In this document: positions 1-6,883 of the stretch, in pieces
How the letters are laid out: every line of letters starts with the position of its first letter
Numbering within the stretch: position 1 is the first letter of the stretch
Origin: Desulfobacterales bacterium
GTDB taxonomy: Bacteria; Desulfobacterota; Desulfobacteria; Desulfobacterales; RPRI01
Assembly: GCA_020052975.1 (NCBI GenBank)
Contig: JAGVOC010000471.1
Span: 1-14,483, forward strand
Direction of reading: 5' to 3'
DNA: 14,483 nt
Notes under the pieces: generated by a model
Databases searched by the model: none
Told to the model about the DNA's origin: nothing
The model's input: the letters and a program-made list of their open reading frames with translations, nothing else
Position numbers and translations under genes: made by a program

Positions 1-903
1 CCCCCCGCCGATATGTCCAGCAAGAGGTCTCAATTCAGTTCCTGCTGCTAAATCCCAGATTTTCACCTGACCATCATTGCCCGCTGATAAGGCATATTTA
101 CCATCTGGCGAAAAAGCTACGGACCAAATCCCATAACCTGTATGACCGACGAATCTCTTTACCTGAGTTAAATTTTTTGCATTCCACAATCTGACGCTAT
201 TATCGTATCCGCCGGACAAGGCATATTTACCATCTGAAGAAAAAGAAAGTGCTTTTACAGAGTAATTGACTTTCACTGTTCTTATAGACTTCCCCAACGA
301 TATATCCCATAAATCAATTATGCCGCCAACACTGCCGGATAAGACATATTTCCCATCTGGAGAATAGGCAACAGACTCAAGCCTGTAGTCGTATGAGGGT
401 TGTATTTTAAAATCTCTGATTTCCCCTCCTGTTGCTACATCAAATATTTTCATGGTTGGTTTAGGGATAAACAAAGAGGAACCGTAGCCCCCACATAAAA
501 AATATTTTCCGTCTGGAGAAAAAGCTATAGAAAGAGCTGTATTGTTATCAATTGTCATTATTTCTTGTCTTGTAGCCAAATCCCAAAGTTTTGCTCCTTT
601 GCCGCCGGAAGCAAAATATTTTCCATCAGGCGAAAAAGCGACCGCAATGCCTAGACCCATAAAATCTTCATGAGTGAAAGTTTGTATTTTTTTCCCTTGC
701 AGAATATCCCAGAGAATAAAAGAGTCTCTGCTGCCCGATAAAACATACCGTCCATCCGGAGAAATATCTACTTTAAACACAACGGGAGCTTTTTGTTTAA
801 TTTCCCGAGACATATCACCCTTTACGGTAAGAACAGGCGTTGCCGCACAGGAAGAAAGAAAGAGTGCAAAACACACTGTCAATATTGTTCGATAAGCAAT
901 CAT
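1..903 (-). CDS. WD40-repeat lipoprotein (C-terminus beyond window)
   Basis: The reading frame is open from an ATG at 903 to base 1, giving 301 residues with no stop; the C-terminus lies outside the window. The N-terminus is a lipoprotein signal: a short charged start, a hydrophobic stretch and a lipobox L-S-S-C with Cys19, so it is probably lipidated and exported; Ala at +2 suggests the outer membrane if the usual sorting rule applies. At least six copies of a WD40-type unit follow, each marked by (F/Y)SPDGKY followed by a small-residue turn such as LSGS, and most end with an LWD or IWD dipeptide pair. This is an incomplete beta-propeller, so more repeats are expected to the left. GAGGA lies 6 bases before the ATG. 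WD40 propellers usually act as protein-binding scaffolds; no enzymatic domain is visible and the partner is unknown. Confidence 0.88.
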   Translation of the reverse strand, partial: MIAYRTILTVCFALFLSSCAATPVLTVKGDMSREIKQKAPVVFKVDISPDGRYVLSGSRDSFILWDILQGKKIQTFTHEDFMGLGIAVAFSPDGKYFASGGKGAKLWDLATRQEIMTIDNNTALSIAFSPDGKYFLCGGYGSSLFIPKPTMKIFDVATGGEIRDFKIQPSYDYRLESVAYSPDGKYVLSGSVGGIIDLWDISLGKSIRTVKVNYSVKALSFSSDGKYALSGGYDNSVRLWNAKNLTQVKRFVGHTGYGIWSVAFSPDGKYALSAGNDGQVKIWDLAAGTELRPLAGHIGGG

Positions 904-1053
904 ATAACATCCTCTATTCGAATCGTGTAGCCCGGTTTCTTCCGATACTACAGTATGACGTTTGTTTTCTCTATTTGCTGTCTGGTTTCCCGGCGGTGCC
1001 ACAATGTGTCATCGATGTATACGTTAGCCGAAAAAATCTATATGACAGGTTCT

Positions 1054-1317
1054 CTATATCATACCTATTGAAGGAATCACATTATTGATAACGGATTGAG
1101 GTCCAGCAATTTCATCGAAGTTGAAGTCTGAATCCCTTGGAGTCAAAACTTCATCAAAATCAGGTGTTGCCTGATGGAGTTGTGAAGATATCATACAGAT
1201 TAGCCAGTCATTATACGGACCGGGTAGTTGATTAAGAACAAGGGCAGGACAAAGCTTTGCTTCTGTTTGATCTGTTTGAGGAAATCTAAAAAGGATAACC
1301 TGGCCTGCGGTTATCAT
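1054..1317 (-). CDS. MazF/PemK-like toxin, probably C-terminally truncated
   Basis: The 87-residue protein begins MITAGQVILFRFP and continues with CPALVL and LICMISSQ, the pattern of the MazF/PemK endoribonuclease family (known to cleave mRNA at short sequences). Its ATG overlaps the stop of the upstream antitoxin by 4 bp (ATGA), the normal layout of type II toxin-antitoxin operons. Two things suggest it is not fully functional. The protein is shorter than the roughly 105-115 residues usual for the family and ends soon after the GPQSVI segment, where relatives continue with a conserved strand and C-terminal helix. The position that is normally Arg before PALVL is Cys. A frameshift or internal deletion near 1054-1090 would explain the ending; no clean continuation was seen in the other frames. 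Family call is good, activity doubtful. Confidence 0.7.
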   Translation of the reverse strand: MITAGQVILFRFPQTDQTEAKLCPALVLNQLPGPYNDWLICMISSQLHQATPDFDEVLTPRDSDFNFDEIAGPQSVINNVIPSIGMI

Positions 1318-1526
1318 GAAAATGATTCCTTAATGTCATTGAGCGAATACGGGGTTTGCTCCTCCTCTATCCCTCGCATCGCAGAAGACAGGGAAATGTC
1401 TGCCCAATCTTTTATCTCCTGCTTTTCCGCCTTTAATCGAAGATATTCCACAAAACCAAGGACTTCCACCTGTTTAGATTCCGGCAATGTTTGTACATGT
1501 TTCATTATTTTCTCTGCTAAGCTCAT
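1314..1526 (-). CDS. Antitoxin of a type II TA pair (DUF2281-like)
   Basis: This 70-residue acidic protein has the helix LPESKQVEVLGFVEYLRLKA at residues 14-33, typical of small antitoxins of the DUF2281 group, followed by an acidic C-terminal half (residues 52-70) of the kind that wraps around the toxin. It overlaps the downstream toxin gene by 4 bp and is translated first. GGAGAA sits about 8 bases before the ATG, and an AT-rich stretch just upstream (TATGATATATAAAAT) could be part of the promoter. Antitoxins of this type are expected to neutralise the toxin by direct binding and often repress their own promoter; no clear operator palindrome was identified here. Confidence 0.72.
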   Translation of the reverse strand: MSLAEKIMKHVQTLPESKQVEVLGFVEYLRLKAEKQEIKDWADISLSSAMRGIEEEQTPYSLNDIKESFS

Positions 1527-2163
1527 AACGATTTCTCCATTTGCATTTTATATATCATAAAATGTTTAATCCTGCCAGCGCATAACAAATGTAAGAATCC
1601 GTTCCACACTTCTGAAGTTTCTAACTCTCCTGTAGGCGAAAGAACGTTCTCATTTCTTTAAACTTACCGTCAGCCTTCCTCTGCGTTTTGCTTCCGGATA
1701 CTTTCCCGTGATAACGCCCTTGCCGTTTTTTTGTTCTTCGACTCCACGGAATTTCGGTTTTCGGCACGTATAACCCGCCGTTGTTGCGGCGATTATAGTT
1801 GCGATATATCATAACCGTCTTCGAGCAAATGAGTAGCAAACTAATGTGTATATATAATGCGTCCGGCAGGACACATGAGAATTCTGATGGGTCTGCTGAA
1901 ATGCGGACTTAAAGAACCATATTGCGTGTGGTTTATCAATGTATTTTAATGGGTTATACAAATTCTGTGCGGGAAATGTGAAAAGAACGTCAACGATTAC
2001 TACCCGAAGTCTTGTATGGGTACCCTGGATCAGAAAAAAAATATTACAGGAAGATAGAAATGCATGCAGTGGATCAGCCGCTCCTAAGATGAAGAGAATA
2101 TCAACTCTGGATTTGCTGTGGGGTTTCATCCCATATGCCCGGGTTGGTGATACTGGAAAGTGA
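1527..2163. other. 637-bp stretch with no supportable gene
   Basis: The region between the antitoxin and the acyltransferase has several open frames of 70-140 codons on both strands, but none resembles a protein family I recognise. They overlap one another, and their composition (runs of Arg/Lys/His/Cys and rare residues) looks like chance translation. No tRNA cloverleaf, heptad array or ACAGGAT element is visible. It may be decayed coding DNA next to the degraded toxin gene, but nothing proves that. Confidence 0.5.
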
Positions 2164-2745
2164 TTAACTCCTCGATCTATTTTCCGGAGAGGACAATGTA
2201 ACATCCAGAGAGAATCGATATCCGGCCCTCTCATAGATATCCCGTATCCGGATCAAGTCCTTGATTTTGTCTTCCCCCGGAATAATTTCGGCCAGCCATC
2301 GGGCGGTTTTATTTTCATTATCCATATACCAGCAGATGATGGAAACATTGGCGGCCTTGGCAATATGCCAGAATCCGGTTTTGATGGTCGGCACCTTTTT
2401 GCGAGTTCCCTCAGGCACGATAGCCAGAAGAAACTCGTTTCTCGTTTTGAAAATCTCCACCATCTGTTCCACAACGCCCTGGGATGCACCACGATGGACC
2501 GGAATGCCTCCGATGGCTTTGAGAAAAAAAGAAACGGGCCAGAAGAACCATTCTTTTTTTATCATGATATGGCCGGTTCGCCGGATAATCCGAAAGCCCG
2601 CGAAGGCCCTGACAGTATCCATGTTGGACGTATGGGGAAAACCGATAATCACATGCTTGCTGGAAAAATAGGGTGGAAGCGGCTCAAAACGCCAGCCCAT
2701 CAAGAAATAGATGATCCGTCCCGCAAGGCTCATCATTTGTTTCAC
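2164..2745 (-). CDS. PlsC-like 1-acylglycerol-3-phosphate acyltransferase family protein
   Basis: The 193-residue product has the acyltransferase block I motif HTSNMD (His38 to Asp43, the HX4D catalytic pair) and block III PEGTRKK at 111-117, the signatures of the PlsC/LPLAT superfamily that transfers acyl groups to glycerophospholipid or related acceptors at the membrane. IPVHRG at 81-86 matches block II. A hydrophobic stretch near residues 8-16 may associate with the membrane. The frame stays open upstream to 2973, but that extension overlaps the AICAR transformylase gene and is not acyltransferase-like. I chose the GTG at 2745 because AAGGA lies 7 bases before it; ATGs at 2736 and 2733 are alternatives. 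It is shorter than PlsC (~245 residues), closer to compact members of the family, so the substrate is uncertain. It lies 85 bp downstream of the AICAR transformylase gene. Confidence 0.82.
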   Translation of the reverse strand: MKQMMSLAGRIIYFLMGWRFEPLPPYFSSKHVIIGFPHTSNMDTVRAFAGFRIIRRTGHIMIKKEWFFWPVSFFLKAIGGIPVHRGASQGVVEQMVEIFKTRNEFLLAIVPEGTRKKVPTIKTGFWHIAKAANVSIICWYMDNENKTARWLAEIIPGEDKIKDLIRIRDIYERAGYRFSLDVTLSSPENRSRS

Positions 2746-2830
2746 ATTAGATTCCTTCCATGAAAATATGCGTGGCCATTTTTGAGAGGGATAGTTGGGA
2801 CCGGGAATAACAAAATAAACTGACCCCTGA

Positions 2831-4081
2831 TCAGTGCTTAAAACTTCTCTGCCCCGTATACACCATTGCAACACCAGCCTCGTTGCAGGCTTCGATCGAC
2901 TGGTAGTCGTTATCCGATCCGCCCGGCTGGATAACGCAGGAGATTCCCTCCCTGATCCCGACATCAACACCATCCCTGAAAGGAAAGAATGCGTCGCTGA
3001 CCATGGCGGCTCCTGTCAGCCCTCCCTTTTCACGCGCCACCTTTTCGTCTATCTCCGCTTTTTTGTCTTTATCCTTAAAGTCGTTATAGGCAGTCCCGTA
3101 TGTTTCAAAGCAATACCTGTCAGCAAGCTTCCTATAAGCCTTGTCCCTTGCTATCTCGGCGACACCGACTCTGTCCTGCTCACCTGTCCCTATACCGACC
3201 GTCACCTTATCCTTAACATATATAACCGAATTGGAAGTAACACCAGATTCAACCAGCCACCCGAAAAGCATGTCCTCATATTCTTCTTCAGTCGGCTTCC
3301 TGTTTACCCTGTAGGTCTTCCCCTTGTAGGAACATTCGGCAGGGCGCAGGCCCTCTCTCGACCGGGCTTCGGGCACAAAAGACCACTGAGCTACAATTCC
3401 TCCATCTATCAGGCTTTTGAATTCAACACACCTTTTCCCGACAAAGTTCTGGAGTCTTTCAATGTTTCTTATCCTTATCACCCTCAGATTTTTCTTTTTT
3501 GCAAAGATATCCATGACTCCCTTCTCAAATTCAGGCGCCACCACCACTTCGGCATATTGCATGCTGATAGCTTCAGCCGTAACAATATCAACCGGCCGGT
3601 TCAGAGCAATGCATCCGCCGAATGCCGCAACCCTGTCCGCCATATTTGCCTTTATATATGCGTCAAGTAGTGAATCGGAAAGAGCAACGCCGCAGGGATT
3701 GTTGTGCTTGACTATAACCGCCGCCGGCTGATTGACAAAATATCTTAGAATATTCATGGCATTGTCAGCATCGGTCAGGTTTGTCTTCCCGGGATGCTTG
3801 CCGGACTGCAACAGTTCGACATCGGAGGCGAGATGATTGCCGGGCAGAATTGTCTGTGTCTCACCGAGAACCAGGTTCCCGTTTGTCAGCTTATAAAGGG
3901 CGGCCTCCTGCCCGGGGTTCTCCCCGTACCGCAATCCTTTTATTACGTCATCAATAGTCCAGACGACTTTTTCATAAAAAAGAGCCTGTCTTTTATCCCC
4001 GTCGATAAAGCTTATTTCCATTGCAGGCGGAAAGTGGTCATCCATTATCGTTTTGTACATCTTCCGCAGGTCTTCGGCCAT
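2831..4081 (-). CDS. purH: AICAR transformylase (C-terminal half of PurH as a separate gene)
   Basis: This 416-residue protein corresponds to the AICAR formyltransferase domain of bifunctional PurH: it transfers a formyl group from 10-formyl-tetrahydrofolate to AICAR, giving FAICAR in purine synthesis. Recognisable segments are RYGENPGQEA near residue 51, the KHNNPCG motif with the catalytic Lys125-His126 pair, SDAFFPFRDGVD near the C-terminus, QPGGSDND, and the terminal RSFKH, which matches the usual PurH ending. The N-terminal cyclohydrolase domain is absent here and is encoded separately at 4325-4999. At 416 residues it is larger than the ~330-residue domain in fused PurH. AAGGAGG lies 5 bases before the ATG, so it is translated independently. 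The gene symbol refers to the fused enzyme. Confidence 0.93.
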   Translation of the reverse strand: MAEDLRKMYKTIMDDHFPPAMEISFIDGDKRQALFYEKVVWTIDDVIKGLRYGENPGQEAALYKLTNGNLVLGETQTILPGNHLASDVELLQSGKHPGKTNLTDADNAMNILRYFVNQPAAVIVKHNNPCGVALSDSLLDAYIKANMADRVAAFGGCIALNRPVDIVTAEAISMQYAEVVVAPEFEKGVMDIFAKKKNLRVIRIRNIERLQNFVGKRCVEFKSLIDGGIVAQWSFVPEARSREGLRPAECSYKGKTYRVNRKPTEEEYEDMLFGWLVESGVTSNSVIYVKDKVTVGIGTGEQDRVGVAEIARDKAYRKLADRYCFETYGTAYNDFKDKDKKAEIDEKVAREKGGLTGAAMVSDAFFPFRDGVDVGIREGISCVIQPGGSDNDYQSIEACNEAGVAMVYTGQRSFKH

Positions 4082-4086
4082 TTTCG

Positions 4087-4093
4087 CCTCCTT
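4087..4093 (-). promoter_or_regulatory. Strong ribosome binding site of the AICAR transformylase gene
   Basis: AAGGAGG on the minus strand, 5 bases before the ATG at 4081. It fixes the start codon and shows that this PurH half has its own translation signal despite the repeat element between it and the upstream cyclohydrolase gene. Confidence 0.75.
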
Positions 4094-4146
4094 TATAATC
4101 CAGCAATTCCCAGTGTTATTTAATAAATTGATGGCATACTAATGAG

Positions 4147-4173
4147 TTCATAATCATTTAGACATAAAGTCAA
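4147..4173 (-). promoter_or_regulatory. Possible sigma-70-type promoter for the AICAR transformylase gene
   Basis: On the minus strand TTGACT (4173-4168) is followed after 15 bases by TATGAA (4152-4147). The -35 box matches the consensus at five of six positions, the -10 at four of six, and the spacer is shorter than the preferred 16-18. It lies between the structured repeat and the gene, where a separate promoter would be useful, but in AT-rich DNA such a match can occur by chance. Confidence 0.2.
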
Positions 4174-4182
4174 AATTTTTCT

Positions 4183-4312
4183 GACAGGATTTACAGGATT
4201 TGACGGATCAACTGCATCAGTCCGCTCCGGAAGAGCGGACTGAAACACGCATCCGCTTCGCGGAGAGTGATAAGCACAGGCAACATCCGGTCAATCCTGT
4301 TATAATCCTGTC
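4183..4312. repeat. Structured ACAGGAT repeat element, copy 1 (130 bp)
   Basis: The left end starts GACAGGATTTACAGGATTTG and the right end is its imperfect inverse, ending in AATCCTGTC. Inside are two hairpins: CAGTCCGCTC (4218-4227), loop CGGAA, GAGCGGACTG (4233-4242), a perfect 10-bp stem; and TCCGC (4252-4256), loop TTC, GCGGA (4260-4264). A second element at 11579-11707 has the same length within one base, the same end motif, the same CGGAA loop and the same order of hairpins, but different stem sequences. There is no reading frame inside. It resembles a non-autonomous mobile element (MITE or REP-like); a structured RNA is the alternative. It sits between the two PurH halves. Confidence 0.75.
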
Positions 4313-4324
4313 TAAACATTTCAT

Positions 4325-4999
4325 CTATGTTCTGTAGCAATTCCTGACTTCCTCAAATGTTCTCCCGGCGAGATAATCCGCAATCGTGCCGTCATATACC
4401 GCCGTATGCGCAAAAGCTTTTTTCGCAAGCTCAAATCTGCTTTTCAAGGATATTTTATTATCGTTTCCCTTCAGTTCGGTTATGATCTTATCGTAATCCA
4501 CCGGGTCAACCACCGAAGCTACACGCAGGAAATTCTTGGCCGCGGCTCTTATCATGCACGGACCTCCGATATCTATGTTCCCGCGGGCATCTTCCGGAGT
4601 AACACCCTTTTTTGAAATCGTCTCCTTGAAAGGATAAAGGTTTACAACCACCATGTCTATTGAAACGCTCTTTGTTCTTTCGAGATCCGCCCTGTGAGAG
4701 TCATTATAGGTTTCGGTAAGAAGGCCGAGATATATCCTGAAATCAAGCGTCTTGACGAGTCCCCCCTGGGTTTCCGGCTGGCCTGTGTAATCAGACACCT
4801 GGATCAGGCACGAAGCCTTGTTGCCGAGAATCTCTTTCAGTCTTGCATATGTCCCGCCGGTTGAAAAAATCCTGATACCCGGATTTATGCCGACAAGCTC
4901 CGGGATAAAAGATTCAAGACCCTTCTTATCCGAAACACTGACAAGCAGATGTTTAACCTTGATCCAATCGTCAATTTTATCAACTGTATTAATGCTCAT
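4325..4999 (-). CDS. purH: IMP cyclohydrolase (N-terminal half of PurH as a separate gene)
   Basis: The 224-residue protein matches the MGS-like/IMP cyclohydrolase domain of PurH, which closes FAICAR to IMP in the last step of purine synthesis. Visible motifs are LLVSVSDKKGL at 18-28, STGGTYARL at 46-54, VKTL with Lys83, NLYPF with Tyr122, DIGG with Asp143 and RAAAKN with Lys155; these match the active-site Lys, Tyr, Asp and Lys of the fused enzyme. The usual GGRVKTLHP is GGLVKTLDF here: the conserved Arg two residues before the Lys is Leu81 and the His-Pro is Asp-Phe. The start at 4999 has AGAGGT about 7 bases upstream and lies 5 bp after the HD-domain gene, so the two are probably co-transcribed. 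The gene ends soon after the domain boundary of fused PurH, so it is a genuine separate gene rather than a frameshift. Confidence 0.9.
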   Translation of the reverse strand: MSINTVDKIDDWIKVKHLLVSVSDKKGLESFIPELVGINPGIRIFSTGGTYARLKEILGNKASCLIQVSDYTGQPETQGGLVKTLDFRIYLGLLTETYNDSHRADLERTKSVSIDMVVVNLYPFKETISKKGVTPEDARGNIDIGGPCMIRAAAKNFLRVASVVDPVDYDKIITELKGNDNKISLKSRFELAKKAFAHTAVYDGTIADYLAGRTFEEVRNCYRT

Positions 5000-5004
5000 A
5001 CCAT

Positions 5005-5643
5005 CTACCTCTTTCCCTCATATTCTTCCAGAAAACGGTTAAAGAATCCTTCCATGAAAGCATGTCTTTCATCCGCAAGTTTTTTCCCCTCTCTTGTCAA
5101 TATCCTCTCTCTGACTTTGCAAAGCTTGACCTTGAATTCCCTGAAGCCGGTGTCTTCCCTTGAATATGGCATTGTCTCTTCAATCTTCATATCAGGATTA
5201 TGGAGCCTCGCACCCACTTCACCCGCAAACAAAAACGCCCTCGCAACCCCGACGGCTCCTATCGCATCAAGCTTGTCCGCATCGAACAGCACTTTCGCTT
5301 CGGCAGTCTCAGGCTGACATTTCCCCCTGAAACGATGCGCTCTTATGCAGTGGATAATATTTGTCTTTTGTTCTTCGGAAAGGGGAAGCTTCTTAACTAT
5401 CGGCCATGCCATCTCAGCGCCTTTTTCCGCGTGGCATACCGCGCCGGAAGTCGAATCCTGGTCGGCCCTTCCGATATCATGCAGGTAGGCCGCGACACGC
5501 AGAACATCCATGTCCGCCTTCTCAACAAACCCGATACGCTCACACAGGCCGTAAACCCTTAAGGTGTGCTCCCAGTCGTGACTGCCTCTGGCCCCGTCAA
5601 AAAGCTTTTCCGCCGTATCTTTTACAATCTCTGTTATATTCAT
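5005..5643 (-). CDS. HD-domain phosphohydrolase
   Basis: This 212-residue cytoplasmic protein has the HD superfamily metal-binding pattern: SHDWEHTLRV with His22 and His26, LHDIGR with the His55-Asp56 pair, His71, RAHRF near 101, and FDADKLDAIG with Asp121/Asp123. The pattern is close to the YedJ-type stand-alone HD phosphohydrolases, which act on nucleotides or other phosphate esters; the substrate here cannot be read from the sequence. Its stop is 5 bp from the IMP cyclohydrolase start, so the two are probably one transcript, which makes a nucleotide-related role reasonable but unproven. The C-terminal ~60 residues are charged and helical. Confidence 0.85.
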   Translation of the reverse strand: MNITEIVKDTAEKLFDGARGSHDWEHTLRVYGLCERIGFVEKADMDVLRVAAYLHDIGRADQDSTSGAVCHAEKGAEMAWPIVKKLPLSEEQKTNIIHCIRAHRFRGKCQPETAEAKVLFDADKLDAIGAVGVARAFLFAGEVGARLHNPDMKIEETMPYSREDTGFREFKVKLCKVRERILTREGKKLADERHAFMEGFFNRFLEEYEGKR

Positions 5644-5652
5644 AAAATGTAT

Positions 5653-5673
5653 GGTTTTTGGTTCCTGATCCGG
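5653..5673. repeat. Short remnant of a GGTTTCT-type heptad array
   Basis: Three units (GGTTTTT, GGTTCCT, GATCCGG) in 7-bp register, the same type as the longer arrays at 6884, 11363, 11759 and 13823. It lies in the 60-bp gap between the HD-domain and NimA-like genes. Three imperfect units alone would not be convincing; the call relies on the other arrays. Confidence 0.4.
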
Positions 5674-5703
5674 ACATCGAAGGGAATAAAGGATTCACTG
5701 CCC

Positions 5704-6156
5704 TTACCCCTTTTTCCCCGTCATGCTTTCAATTTCAACTTTAATAACAACCGTTTTTCTTAACGCTTCATCCTGATACTCAAAAGCGCGTCCTGAATAA
5801 TGGTCCATGATGACATCAAGCGCTGCTTTTTTTGACTCAATATCTTCAATTATGAAAGCATTCCCGAATCCTATAACACTTTTAAATTTCATGCCCCATT
5901 TACAGGCTTTTTCAGACACAACAATCTCATAGTCCGTATCAATTTCAAAGCAAACTTTATTGTTTTTTCTTAAAATATCAATCTTTTTGCCTTCTTTTGC
6001 AGAATGGAAAAAAAGGAAACCGTCCCTGTAGCCGAATGAGAGCGGAACAATATACGGCCCGTTCTCATCCGCCATTCCAAGGCGGCATACAAGCGCTTTT
6101 TGAATTACAGATTCAATCTCCTCTTTTGATTTTATTTCCTTCTCTTTTCTCCGCAT
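5704..6156 (-). CDS. NimA-like FMN-binding protein (pyridoxamine 5'-phosphate oxidase family)
   Basis: The 150-residue protein follows the split-barrel flavoprotein pattern of the NimA/PNPOx-like group: CRLGMADENGPYIVPLSFGY at 24-43, FFHSAKEGKKIDILR at 49-63 with the characteristic His51, VCFEID at 68-73, and WGMKFKSVIGFGNAFIIED at 87-105. Members bind FMN as dimers. Some Nim proteins reduce 5-nitroimidazole drugs to harmless amines, but most are uncharacterised reductases, so resistance should not be assumed. The start lies 10 bp after the stop of the upstream MBL-fold gene, with only a weak AGG-containing site before the ATG, so translation may depend on that gene. Confidence 0.85.
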   Translation of the reverse strand: MRRKEKEIKSKEEIESVIQKALVCRLGMADENGPYIVPLSFGYRDGFLFFHSAKEGKKIDILRKNNKVCFEIDTDYEIVVSEKACKWGMKFKSVIGFGNAFIIEDIESKKAALDVIMDHYSGRAFEYQDEALRKTVVIKVEIESMTGKKG

Positions 6157-6166
6157 ATAAACAAAC

Positions 6167-6865
6167 CTATCCCAGACTCATGAGCGATTCCCAGCGTTCA
6201 AATTCCGTTGAAACAGGGAGCCCCTTTTCTTTCAATACAGATATCATTTTTGAATCATTAAACCGCAGATACGGATTGACCTTCAACTCATCTTCAAGGG
6301 TTGAGCAGACTTGCTCCGGATTATATTTTTGCAGAAAGATTTCTATCTCCCCGTTTCCGGGTTCAATCAGTCTCGCAAAAGACATAGAATACTCAACATA
6401 ATCATGCCCTGCATATATAATGGTATCTTTCGGGAAAGAGATGAGCTTCCTTACCGAATTATAAAAAGCAAAAAGATCACCCGAAAAGCAGTTTCCGACT
6501 GTGCCGTTAAACAGAGTGTCTCCGGTAACAAAAAAATTTCCGGCATGAAAAGAGACGGAATCATCCGTATGCCCCGGAGTACGATATACGTCGATTTTTT
6601 CGCCGGCCAGTCCGATAAATCCTTTTGCAGGAAGAGAATTATGGTCAAGATATACGGCGCCTGACTTATCAAGAAGTGCTTTTAATCCCATCGTATGGTC
6701 GGGATGTGAGTGGGTGTTTGTGACATATTCAATTTTCAGACCGTTTTGCCCGGCAAATGAAATTATCTGATCAACCGCGCCTCCGTCTATGGCAATGGCA
6801 GATTTTTCAGCATAAAGCAGATAGCCGAGATTGTCGGATGAATAACGGAATTGTTTAATGTTCAA
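6167..6865 (-). CDS. MBL-fold hydrolase, glyoxalase II-like
   Basis: This 232-residue protein has the full metallo-beta-lactamase metal set: THSHPDH with His52, His54, Asp56 and His57; TPGHT with His99; TGDTLF with Asp116; and YAGHDYVEYS with His154. The C-terminal segment KVNPYLRFND resembles the NP(F/Y)LR region of hydroxyacylglutathione hydrolase (glyoxalase II), which hydrolyses S-D-lactoylglutathione; other MBL thioesterases share it, so the substrate is open. The start codon is TTG at 6865. An in-frame stop lies about 24 bases upstream and no ATG intervenes, so TTG is the best choice, with GGAAAGAG about 8 bases before it. Codons reading Met-Asn-Ile-Lys begin the protein. It may form a small operon with the NimA-like and HD genes. 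Confidence 0.87.
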   Translation of the reverse strand: MNIKQFRYSSDNLGYLLYAEKSAIAIDGGAVDQIISFAGQNGLKIEYVTNTHSHPDHTMGLKALLDKSGAVYLDHNSLPAKGFIGLAGEKIDVYRTPGHTDDSVSFHAGNFFVTGDTLFNGTVGNCFSGDLFAFYNSVRKLISFPKDTIIYAGHDYVEYSMSFARLIEPGNGEIEIFLQKYNPEQVCSTLEDELKVNPYLRFNDSKMISVLKEKGLPVSTEFERWESLMSLG

Positions 6866-6883
6866 GAGAATGTCTCTTTCCCC

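Noticed and set aside
921..1053. Continuation of the MazF-like toxin in another frame downstream of its stop
   Set aside because: Short peptides in the other frames could be read as a C-terminal helix, but stops interrupt them and the match to the family is too weak.
1621..1839. Minus-strand frame of 72 codons rich in Lys and Arg
   Set aside because: No family resemblance and no clear ribosome site; composition looks like chance translation.
1809..2234. Minus-strand frame of 141 codons, with an opposing plus-strand frame at 1939-2163
   Set aside because: The frames overlap the end of the acyltransferase gene or each other and show no motif, so neither can be supported.
2746..2973. N-terminal extension of the acyltransferase frame to an ATG at 2973
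   Set aside because: It overlaps the AICAR transformylase coding region in another frame, and the extra residues are not acyltransferase-like; the GTG at 2745 has a good ribosome site.
2834..3670. Long plus-strand frame of 278 codons
   Set aside because: It is antisense to the well-supported AICAR transformylase gene and its translation has no recognisable motif.
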